Positions 1 to 6,540 of a DNA stretch of 8,669 bases are shown in pieces; within the stretch, counting starts at the first letter, position 1, and each line of letters opens with the position of its first letter. The notes below the pieces were generated by a model, which was not told where the DNA came from, did no database searches, and saw only the letters and a list, made by a program, of their open reading frames with translations. The stretch comes from Fimbriiglobus sp. (GTDB lineage: Bacteria > Planctomycetota > Planctomycetia > Gemmatales > Gemmataceae). The stretch is taken from positions 1 to 8,669 of the forward strand of contig JANXTD010000504.1 in assembly GCA_025352585.1 (NCBI GenBank), written 5' to 3'. Made by a program: the position numbers and the translations under genes.

Positions 1-2
1 TA

Positions 3-749
3 CGCTACTTCCGCAGCGACCGGCTGGGGCAGTCGCGGGCCAAGAACCTCGGCGAGCGGCTGAGTCGCGGCGAGTTCGTCGCCTACCTCGACGCCGACGA
101 CGCCTGGCTGCCGACGAAGCTCGCGGCGCAGCTCGCCGTGCTGCACGCTCAGCCGCGCGTCGGGGTCGTGGCGACGCGCCGCAGCTTCCTCGACGCGGCC
201 GGCACCGTCACGCCGGACCCATCGCCTATGCCGCCGTCGGGCGACGTGCGGGCGGCGATCTTCGCGCGGAACTTCGTCTGCTTCTCGTCGGTGATGCTGC
301 GCAAAACCGTCTTCGACCACGTCGGCGGCTTCGACCCGACGCTCGACCTGGCGATCGACTACGACCTGTGGCAGCGGGTCGCGCGGCACTACGAATTCGC
401 CTGCGTCCCCGAGGCTTTGACGCTGTACCGCACCGGCCACGGCAACCTGTCGCAGCGGCTCGCCGACCGCGTCGCCACGGCCGACCGGGTGATGAACCGC
501 GCCCTCGACCGCCGCGGCCTGGCCGGCGACCTCCCCCCCGGCGTCGCCGGCGAGGGCTACGCCTCGACCTACCGCGCCCTCGCCTACGTGATGCGCGCGA
601 CCGAGCCGCGCACGGCCGCCGGCTGGTACCTGCGGGCGCTGCGCACGGGCCGGACGCTGCCGGCGCTCAAGGGCCTCGTGGGGCTGGTCAAGCCGCTGGC
701 GCGCTGGCGGGCACCGGCGGCGGGGCCGAACGAGACGGCGAACCGCTGA
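3..749 (+). CDS. Glycosyltransferase family 2 (GT-A fold), 5'-truncated by the window edge
   Basis: Reading from base 3, the frame is open to the TGA at 747-749 and gives 248 residues. The start lies upstream of the window. The first in-window alternative start (GTG at 138) is internal, because homology-like sequence precedes it. What is seen: an SRAKNLG segment, then YLDADDAW (the DADD at 90-101), which matches the metal- and nucleotide-sugar-binding DxD motif of GT2 enzymes. Later come VGGFDP and a DYDLWQR segment (Asp codon at 357), matching the usual acceptor-side acidic motif, which supplies the likely catalytic base. The C-terminal 60 or so residues are Arg/Ala-rich and helical, with no clear membrane span. 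Family knowledge: such enzymes transfer a sugar from a nucleotide donor to surface polysaccharide, lipid or protein acceptors at the cytoplasmic face of the membrane. Donor and acceptor cannot be read from the sequence. About 50-60 N-terminal residues are probably missing. The next gene follows after 75 bp with its own promoter-like element. Confidence 0.88.
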   Translation, partial: RYFRSDRLGQSRAKNLGERLSRGEFVAYLDADDAWLPTKLAAQLAVLHAQPRVGVVATRRSFLDAAGTVTPDPSPMPPSGDVRAAIFARNFVCFSSVMLRKTVFDHVGGFDPTLDLAIDYDLWQRVARHYEFACVPEALTLYRTGHGNLSQRLADRVATADRVMNRALDRRGLAGDLPPGVAGEGYASTYRALAYVMRATEPRTAAGWYLRALRTGRTLPALKGLVGLVKPLARWRAPAAGPNETANR

Positions 750-761
750 AGCGGCGACAAA

Positions 762-773
762 CGCGGTACCGCG
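762..773. repeat. Perfect 12-bp palindrome upstream of the propeller gene
   Basis: CGCGGTACCGCG is a perfect dyad in the short gap between the glycosyltransferase stop and the TAGAAT element. It ends 16 bp before that -10-like hexamer, so it covers the position where a -35 element would lie. It could be an operator half-site pair. In such GC-rich DNA a chance palindrome is also plausible. Confidence 0.3.
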
Positions 774-789
774 GGCGGCGTTCCCCGAT

Positions 790-795
790 TAGAAT
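790..795 (+). promoter_or_regulatory. Candidate -10 element (TAGAAT) for the zinc-ribbon/propeller gene
   Basis: TAGAAT matches the TATAAT consensus at five of six bases and stands in a rare AT-rich patch (GATTAGAATTG). It ends 29 bases before the ATG at 825, which would leave a leader of about 23 nt. No recognisable -35 hexamer is found 15-19 bp upstream. The call therefore rests on the -10 and its placement alone. Confidence 0.45.
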
Positions 796-824
796 TGCGC
801 CCGTGGCCCGCCGCGACCCCCCGG

Positions 825-3800
825 ATGTTCGAGATGCTCCCCGTCGAATGCCCGCACTGCGAAGCGACGTTCCAGCTCGACCCCGAAACGCTCGGCAAGG
901 CCATCCGCTGCCCCGAGTGCCGCCAGCCGTTCACCGCGACGGCCCTCAAGCCGCCCGCCGCGCCGACGCCGGTCGTCGAGTCGGTGAGTGTGTTCGACCT
1001 GAGCACGCCGACGACGCCGACGGCCCACGCCGTCGAGGCGGTGAGTGTGTTTGACCTGAGTACGGCGCGGCCCTACGAGCGCGTCGAGTCGGAGTTGGTG
1101 CTGCCGATGCCGGAGGAGCAGGCCCCGCGGCGGGCCTCGGTGCCGCGCGCCCGGCCGGTGCCGCGGCCGATCACCGACGACATCCCGACGCTCGCGCCGC
1201 GCACGCCGAAGTCGGTCAAGCTCGCGCCCAGCGGGCCGAAAGAAGTCGCCTGGTCCGGCGACGAGCCGCCGTCGGCGCAGTCGGTGCCGTACGCCAGCCT
1301 GGGCGCGCCGGCCGCGCGGCCCGTGGTCGCGCCGCGGCCGCGCCCCGTCCCGGCGGGTGACGCCCCGGACGACGACGACGGCGAGTTGTTCGTGCGGCGT
1401 AAGCGTCGCCGCCGGAATTGGGGCAAGACGATCTTCCTGGGCGTGGTCGCCGCGGTGCTGACCACGAGTCTGGCCGGCGGCTTCGGTCTGTGGCGCTACT
1501 ACGCCGTGGCCGAGACGCGTGCCCACGACGCGGCCAAGCTCGCCTTCGAGGAGGCGAACTTCCCCGTCGCCCAGCAGGGCTTCGAGGGGCTGCTCTCGGA
1601 GTACCCCGGCAGTAACGACGCCGACCGCTACCGCTTCTTCGCCGCCCTCAGCGCGACGCACAACGCCCTGGGCGGGGTGATGGTGCGCGACAACCCGACG
1701 CCGGCGCGCGAGGCGTTCGGCCGCTTCACCGCCGAGTTCGCGCAGTCGCCGCTGGCCATGCCCGAGAGCGGCTACGGGGCCGACATCGTGCAGCTCGGCC
1801 GCAAGCTGCTCGACGTGCTGGCCGACCACGCCGGCGACCGCCTGACCGCGTTCAAAACCGACCGCGCCAAGCTCGGCGAACTCGAGGCGACGGCCGAGGG
1901 AATCACCGTCGCCGAGGGGCTGATTCCGACCGTCGATAAGTTCCGCGACAAGAACGCCGTGACGCTCGACACGCAACGCAAGCGGCTGACCGACCTGACC
2001 GCGGCCGTCGGCGTCGAGCGGCACCGGCTGGGCGTGCTGGCCCCGTTCCGCACGCTGTCTGAAGACCCCACGGCGTTACGCATTGAGGAGTTCGAGGCGG
2101 CGTTGAAGGCCAACACGTTGACGGCCGACGCCGAGGCGGTGGCGATGCTGGCGGCCGCGGAGGCGAGCTTGCGGAAGCTCTTCGGCTACATCCCCAAGCG
2201 CCTCCAAGCCGGGTTGCCGCCGTCGGACCTGGCCCCGCCGGTGCTCTTCTCGACTCGCCTCGGCGCGCCGGCGAAGCCGACCGACGCCGTGCCCGCCGGG
2301 GCGGTCGGCGACGTGGTGTTCGCCGTGGCCCGCGGAGTCGTCTACGCCCTCGACGCCGGGACCGGGGCGCAGCTCTGGGGAACGCGCATCGCCTCGCCGA
2401 CGGCCGACCTGCGCGCCGTCGATTTGCCGGTGCGCGTGACGATGGGCGACCTCGACTGGGTGCTCGTCGCCGGCGACATCGGCGGCAAGCCGGGGCTGAC
2501 GGCGCGGGTCGCCCGCACCGGCGAGCCGGTCTGGTACCAGCCGCTCGAAGCCCCGCCGGCCGGCCGGCCGGTCGTGAGTGGCGGACGCCTGTACGTCCCC
2601 CTGCGCGACGCGACCGGGACCGTCGCCGAGTTCGAGACGGCGAGCGGCGTCCGCACCGGCGAGTTGACCTTACGCCAGCCCGTGGGGGCGGGGCTGTCGC
2701 TGCTGCCGACGGGACGCACGGGGTCGAACCTGCTCGTCGTGCCGGGCGACATGAAGCGCGTCTTCCTCTTCGAGCTGGGCCGCGAAGACGGCGACGGCCA
2801 GCGGTTGCCGCCGCGCTGCGTCCGCGTGCTGCTGACCGACCACCCGCGCGACTCGCTGCGCGGCGAGGTGGCGGTCGTGACGCCCAGCGACGACGCCGGG
2901 CCGCGCTACCTCGTGCTGACGCAGACCGACGGGACGACGGCGATGAAGCTGCGGGCCTTCGCCGTGCCGCGGCCCGAGGAGGTCGTCGCCGCGGGGGCCA
3001 AAGAGCCGTTCAGCAGCGCCGACAAGCCGAGCGAAGTTTCGGTCGCCGGCTGGTCGTGGTTCCCGGCGGTGTCCGACGGCGAGCGGCTCGTGCTGGCGTC
3101 CGACGCCGGGGCCTTCTTCGCGCTGGGCGTCAACCAGTTGGGCAACGCCGACGCGCCGCTGTTCGCGCTGCCCGCGCCCAAGGCCCCGCCGGAGCAAGAC
3201 GGGGTCGCGCGGTCGGTCGTCGTGCAGGTCGAGGAGGACGCCTACTGGGTCGTGTTGGCCGGCCGGCTGACCCGACTGCGTACCGCGGTGGACCCGGTCC
3301 ACGGCTTGCGGATCGTGGCGCAAGGCGTGGGGCAACTCGTCGGCGAGCCGCTGCACCGCGCCGAGTTGCGGCCGGCCGCGAACCTCGGCGTCGTCGTCTG
3401 CCGCAGTCCGGGCGCGGCGAGCATCCAGGCAGTCGCATTCGACCTCGGCACCGGCGGCGTGCGCTGGACGCGCCGCCTCGGCGTCGCCCCGGCCGGCCCG
3501 CCGGTGGCACTCGCCGGCGACCGGGCGCTCGTGATCGACGAGGACGGCGGGGTCTACGCGGTCGCCACGGCACCGGCCCCCGGCGGGCCGTCGGTCGTCG
3601 CCGCGCCGGTGGCGTCGCCCTACGCGGGGTCCACCGGCAAGTCGAGTTACGCCGCGACCCCCGACGGCCAGAGCGTCTGGGTCGTCACGCCGGAGGTCGA
3701 TCCGGCCGGCCGGCGCGTCCGGCTGCGCCACCTCGTCGATGGCAAGCTCGGCGCGGACGTCGTCGTGCCGCTGCCGGACCAGCTCGCGGGGGCACCGGTC

Positions 3801-4577
3801 GCGCTGGGGCCGGCGGTGCTGCTGCCGCTGGTCAACGGCTACCTCTACCGCTTCGGCCCCGCCGAAACGCAACTGGTGGTCGGCCCGCTGTGGCGCGGCG
3901 ACGGCGCGGCCGGCGAGTTGCAGTGCCTGCTCAGTGCGCACGGCCCCGACGAGTTCTTCGCCACCGACGGCGGCCGCAAGTTCCTTCGCTGGCAGTGGCC
4001 GGCCGAGCCGGGCGCGAAGCCGACGAAGCTGGTCGGCGCGTGGGACTTGCCGGTGAAGATCGCCCTGCCGCCGGTCGCCTTCGACACCGGCTCCGGGCTG
4101 ATGGTGGCCGTGGCCGACGCCGCCGGCACGCTGTCCACCTTCGACGCCAACAAGGTCGCCGAACAGCCCCTGCGGCGCTGGCGCGGCACGGCCGACGGCC
4201 CAATCCCGCTGGGCCGGCCGTCGCTCCGGCTGACCGCCGTGACGACGCCCGCCGGCGTGCGGCTGGTCTACGGCGTTGCCGAGCGCTCGCTGGTGGGGAT
4301 CGACCCCGACCGCGCCGCGCCGGCCTGGGTCGCGCCCAAGCTGATCGACGAGGCGGCCGGCGACCTGCTGGGCGTGGCGGTCGCCGGGGGGGAACTCTTC
4401 GCCACCGACCCGACCGGCCGCGTCATCGTGCTGAACGCGGCGACCGGGGCGCGCGTGGCGGAGTTGACGCCGGCCCCCGGCCAGAGCCTCGCGGCGTCGG
4501 CGTCGGCCCCGACGGCGGCCGGCGGGGTGCTGCAACTCGGCGCGGACGGCACCGGGTCGCTGATGCCGCGGAAGTAA
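825..4577 (+). CDS. Membrane-anchored MJ0042 zinc-ribbon / TPR-like / PQQ-type beta-propeller protein
   Basis: The protein has 1250 residues from the ATG at 825. A second ATG at 834 is possible, and neither has a clear Shine-Dalgarno. A TTG at 795 falls inside the -10-like element and is unlikely. Domains in order: a zinc ribbon with CPHC (C9, C12) and CPEC (C29, C32), as in the MJ0042 family; a Pro/Arg-rich linker (about 40-185) with VSVFDLST duplicated at 51-61 and 70-80; an acidic patch DDDD, then RRKRRRR (191-197); one hydrophobic helix (about 203-223). Next come TPR-like helices (about 230-275), an alpha-helical, possibly coiled-coil region (about 335-460), and a long beta-rich region (about 490-1245). 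That region has propeller-like repeats such as VVYALDAGTGAQLW and a last one reading VIVLNAATGARV. By the positive-inside rule, the zinc ribbon should be cytoplasmic and the propeller periplasmic. No catalytic residues or heme CxxCH are seen. A scaffold or sensor role is inference, and the molecular function is unknown. Confidence 0.85.
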   Translation: MFEMLPVECPHCEATFQLDPETLGKAIRCPECRQPFTATALKPPAAPTPVVESVSVFDLSTPTTPTAHAVEAVSVFDLSTARPYERVESELVLPMPEEQAPRRASVPRARPVPRPITDDIPTLAPRTPKSVKLAPSGPKEVAWSGDEPPSAQSVPYASLGAPAARPVVAPRPRPVPAGDAPDDDDGELFVRRKRRRRNWGKTIFLGVVAAVLTTSLAGGFGLWRYYAVAETRAHDAAKLAFEEANFPVAQQGFEGLLSEYPGSNDADRYRFFAALSATHNALGGVMVRDNPTPAREAFGRFTAEFAQSPLAMPESGYGADIVQLGRKLLDVLADHAGDRLTAFKTDRAKLGELEATAEGITVAEGLIPTVDKFRDKNAVTLDTQRKRLTDLTAAVGVERHRLGVLAPFRTLSEDPTALRIEEFEAALKANTLTADAEAVAMLAAAEASLRKLFGYIPKRLQAGLPPSDLAPPVLFSTRLGAPAKPTDAVPAGAVGDVVFAVARGVVYALDAGTGAQLWGTRIASPTADLRAVDLPVRVTMGDLDWVLVAGDIGGKPGLTARVARTGEPVWYQPLEAPPAGRPVVSGGRLYVPLRDATGTVAEFETASGVRTGELTLRQPVGAGLSLLPTGRTGSNLLVVPGDMKRVFLFELGREDGDGQRLPPRCVRVLLTDHPRDSLRGEVAVVTPSDDAGPRYLVLTQTDGTTAMKLRAFAVPRPEEVVAAGAKEPFSSADKPSEVSVAGWSWFPAVSDGERLVLASDAGAFFALGVNQLGNADAPLFALPAPKAPPEQDGVARSVVVQVEEDAYWVVLAGRLTRLRTAVDPVHGLRIVAQGVGQLVGEPLHRAELRPAANLGVVVCRSPGAASIQAVAFDLGTGGVRWTRRLGVAPAGPPVALAGDRALVIDEDGGVYAVATAPAPGGPSVVAAPVASPYAGSTGKSSYAATPDGQSVWVVTPEVDPAGRRVRLRHLVDGKLGADVVVPLPDQLAGAPVALGPAVLLPLVNGYLYRFGPAETQLVVGPLWRGDGAAGELQCLLSAHGPDEFFATDGGRKFLRWQWPAEPGAKPTKLVGAWDLPVKIALPPVAFDTGSGLMVAVADAAGTLSTFDANKVAEQPLRRWRGTADGPIPLGRPSLRLTAVTTPAGVRLVYGVAERSLVGIDPDRAAPAWVAPKLIDEAAGDLLGVAVAGGELFATDPTGRVIVLNAATGARVAELTPAPGQSLAASASAPTAAGGVLQLGADGTGSLMPRK
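975..1064 (+). repeat. In-frame direct repeat encoding VE(S/A)VSVFDLST twice
   Basis: Copy 1 is 975-1007 and copy 2 is 1032-1064, 57 bp (19 codons) apart. The 33-nt units match at 30 of 33 bases, and two of the three differences are synonymous (TTC/TTT, AGC/AGT). The spacer is Thr/Pro-rich. The repeat lies in the otherwise disordered linker between the zinc ribbon and the membrane helix, so it looks like a duplicated short linear motif. Confidence 0.8.
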
Positions 4578-4590
4578 CCCCGGCGGGCAG

Positions 4591-4603
4591 GCGGCAGAGC
4601 CGC
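4591..4603 (+). other. Small GC hairpin between the propeller and phosphatase genes
   Basis: GCGGC-AGA-GCCGC forms a perfect 5-bp stem with a 3-nt loop, 13 bases after the TAA of the propeller gene. It is followed by GGGG rather than a T run, so it is not a convincing intrinsic terminator. The rest of the 76-bp gap holds only a weak TACTTT (4620-4625) and the ribosome binding site of the next gene. Confidence 0.2.
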
Positions 4604-4641
4604 GGGGTTCGCCGCGCACTACTTTGACCTTCCCCGCCCCC

Positions 4642-4645
4642 GGAG
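4642..4645 (+). promoter_or_regulatory. Ribosome binding site GGAG that decides the phosphatase start
   Basis: GGAG lies 8 nt ahead of the ATG at 4654. It favours that ATG over the in-frame TTG at 4624, which would add ten residues in front of the signal sequence. The M28 peptidase gene has the same GGAG with the same 8-nt spacing. Confidence 0.6.
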
Positions 4646-4653
4646 CCGCCCCG

Positions 4654-6495
4654 ATGCGCCGTTTGCTGTTGCTCGGGGCCGTCGCCCTGCTCGTTGTCCC
4701 CGCCGCCGTCGCGGTCGCCCTGCTGCTCAACCGGCCGGGGCCGTCCGCCGCCGACGGCGACCCGCCGGCCAAGCCCAAGGTCAAGCTCGCGGTGCTGGTG
4801 GTCTTCGACCAGATGCGCGGCGACTACGTCGAGAAGTGGCGGCCGCAGTTCGGGCCGGACGGCTTCCAGCGGCTCCAGGCCGACGGCGCGTGGTTCGCCG
4901 ACTGCCACTACCCCTACGGCGGCACGTCCACCGGCCCCGGCCACGCGTCGATCCTCGCCGGCTGCTCGCCCGAGACGCACGGCGTCGTCAACAACGACTG
5001 GTACGACCGGGCGACCGCGGCGCTGGTTTACTGCGCCGCCTCGCCGCGCTACGAGTTGGTGCCGCCCAAGCCGCTCGACGAGGAGCCGGCGCTGCCCAAG
5101 ACGCCCGACACCAAGCCGCGGCCGCCGGCCGCCGTCGGCAACCCCGACCGCTTCCTGGGGCCGACGCTCGCCGACGTGCTCAAGGAATCGACCGGCGGCA
5201 AGGGCAAGGTCTTCGGGCTGTCGCTCAAGGACCGCTCGGCGATCTTCCCGGCCGGCCGAAAGCCCGACGGCGCGTACTGGTTCAACGGCCGCTTCGTCAC
5301 CTCGACCTACTACCGCGACGGCCTGCCGAGTTGGGTGTCGAAGTTCAACGACGCCGGGCTGGCCCAGAGCTTCCACGGCAAGGCCTGGGAGCGGCTGCGG
5401 CCCGACCTCGACTACGATGCGCTCGCCGGCCCCGACGACGGCCCCGGCGAGGGCACCGGCCCCAGCCCCAAGCCCGGCGCGCCCGGCCGCCTGGGCACGA
5501 CCTTCCCGCACCCCGTGACCGGCGGCAAGCCGGCCGTGAGCGCCGCGTACTACCAGGACATGGTCACGTCGCCCTTCGGCAACGACCTGCTGCTGGCGTT
5601 CGCCAAGGAGTGCGTCGTCGCCGAGAAGCTCGGCCAGCGCGACGCCCCGGACCTGCTGTCGATCAGCTTCTCGTCGAACGACCTCGTCGGGCACGCCTGG
5701 GGGCCGGACTCGCACGAAGTCCTCGACATCACCCTGCGCTCGGACCTCATCGTGGCCGACTTGTTGAAGTTCCTCGACGCCAAAGTCGGCCCCGGCAACT
5801 ACTCGCTGGTCGTGACGGCCGACCACGGCATCTGCCCGATCCCGCAAGGGTCGAAGGCCAAAGGCCAGGCCGCGGAGCGCCTGTCGCCGACGAAGATTCT
5901 CGCGGGGGCCGACGCGCAACTGCAAGTCGCCTACGGGACGCCGGCCGTCGGCACCGGCGGCGCGGCCAAGGGCGAGTCGGTGCCCGCCGCCAAGCCGGGC
6001 GACCCGAAGCCGGCCCCACTCGTCTGGATCGAGAAGGTCGCCGCGCCGAGTTTTTACCTGAACCAGCGGCTGATCAAGGCGCAGAACCTCGCGCCCGCCG
6101 ACGTGGCCGAGACGCTGGCCGCCTGGCTGCGCACGCAGCCCGGCATCGACCGCGCCTACACGCACGCCCAACTCAGTGCGAAGGACGGCCCCGAGGGCGA
6201 CGCGCTGTTCCCCCTCATGCGCCGCTCGTTCCACCCGGAGCGCAGCGGCGACGTGGTCGTGGTGCCGAAGCCGCTCACGCTGTTCGACACCTACGCGACC
6301 GGCACGTCGCACGGCTCGCCGCACCCGTACGACACGCACGCGGTGTTCCTGGTCTACGGCCCCGGCGTGGCGGGCGGCCGGCGCGACGAGAAGGTGACGC
6401 CGCTGCACGCCGCCGCGATTACTGCCGACTTCCTGGGCGTGAACCCGCCGCGCAACAACCGCTACGCCCTGCCGACGACGCTGGCGAAGCCGTAG
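4654..6495 (+). CDS. Exported alkaline phosphatase, PafA/SPAP-like (alkaline phosphatase superfamily)
   Basis: The protein has 613 residues. The N-terminus is MRR plus a hydrophobic stretch (about 4-25), a signal peptide or membrane anchor, so it should act outside the cytoplasm. The two-metal phosphatase site is complete: D52 (FDQM), nucleophile T93 (TSTGPGH), N114 (NNDW), K192 and R194 (SLKDRSAIFPAG), D343 and H347 (SNDLVGH), D390-H391 (TADHG) and H553 (TSHGSPHPYD). From memory of PafA (D38, T79, N100, K162, R164, D305, H309, D352, H353, H486), the spacings D-T (41), T-N (21), D-H (4) and D-DH (47) are identical. Family knowledge: a Thr nucleophile with the Asn and Lys/Arg phosphate-binding trio marks zinc phosphate monoesterases rather than NPP phosphodiesterases. 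Extra Pro/Gly/Lys-rich loops (about 138-163, 258-283, 430-455) explain the larger size. The probable role is phosphate release from organic monoesters. The substrate is unproven. Confidence 0.9.
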   Translation: MRRLLLLGAVALLVVPAAVAVALLLNRPGPSAADGDPPAKPKVKLAVLVVFDQMRGDYVEKWRPQFGPDGFQRLQADGAWFADCHYPYGGTSTGPGHASILAGCSPETHGVVNNDWYDRATAALVYCAASPRYELVPPKPLDEEPALPKTPDTKPRPPAAVGNPDRFLGPTLADVLKESTGGKGKVFGLSLKDRSAIFPAGRKPDGAYWFNGRFVTSTYYRDGLPSWVSKFNDAGLAQSFHGKAWERLRPDLDYDALAGPDDGPGEGTGPSPKPGAPGRLGTTFPHPVTGGKPAVSAAYYQDMVTSPFGNDLLLAFAKECVVAEKLGQRDAPDLLSISFSSNDLVGHAWGPDSHEVLDITLRSDLIVADLLKFLDAKVGPGNYSLVVTADHGICPIPQGSKAKGQAAERLSPTKILAGADAQLQVAYGTPAVGTGGAAKGESVPAAKPGDPKPAPLVWIEKVAAPSFYLNQRLIKAQNLAPADVAETLAAWLRTQPGIDRAYTHAQLSAKDGPEGDALFPLMRRSFHPERSGDVVVVPKPLTLFDTYATGTSHGSPHPYDTHAVFLVYGPGVAGGRRDEKVTPLHAAAITADFLGVNPPRNNRYALPTTLAKP

Positions 6496-6505
6496 CCGAC
6501 TCGCG

Positions 6506-6526
6506 GGCCTCGCGCTTCGCGGAGCC
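6506..6526. terminator. Imperfect hairpin between convergent genes, possible bidirectional terminator
   Basis: The 45-bp gap between the two convergent stop codons contains a 9-position stem (6506-6514 with 6518-6526) around the loop CTT. Eight positions pair, including one G-T wobble, and one is an A/C mismatch. It has no T tract on either strand, so termination is inferred from its position and stem only. Confidence 0.3.
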
Positions 6527-6540
6527 GCCGCTCACCGCCG

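Noticed and set aside
533..539. Run of seven C in the glycosyltransferase, and seven G at 4386-4392 in the propeller gene, as possible frameshift sites
   Set aside because: Both frames continue with sensible sequence on either side, so there is no sign of a frameshift or programmed slippage.
743..754. CCGC-TGAA-GCGG hairpin at the glycosyltransferase stop codon as a terminator
   Set aside because: The stem is only four base pairs, overlaps the stop codon and has no T tract.
2553..2571. Tandem GGCC/CCGG run
   Set aside because: It encodes an ordinary Pro-Ala-Gly-Arg-Pro turn between propeller strands and is expected from base composition.
3056..4627. 523-codon plus-strand open frame in another frame of the propeller gene
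   Set aside because: It is dominated by Arg, Ala and Gly from out-of-frame reading of GC-rich codons, and it lies wholly within a real gene apart from its last few codons.
2670..4784. 704-codon open frame on the minus strand opposite the propeller gene
   Set aside because: It is a shadow of the GC-rich gene opposite it. The translation is Arg/Gly/Ala-rich with no domain, and the plus-strand frame has recognisable repeats.
4423..6408. 661-codon minus-strand open frame opposite the phosphatase
   Set aside because: The plus strand encodes a full phosphatase with every catalytic residue. The minus translation is low-complexity with no motif.
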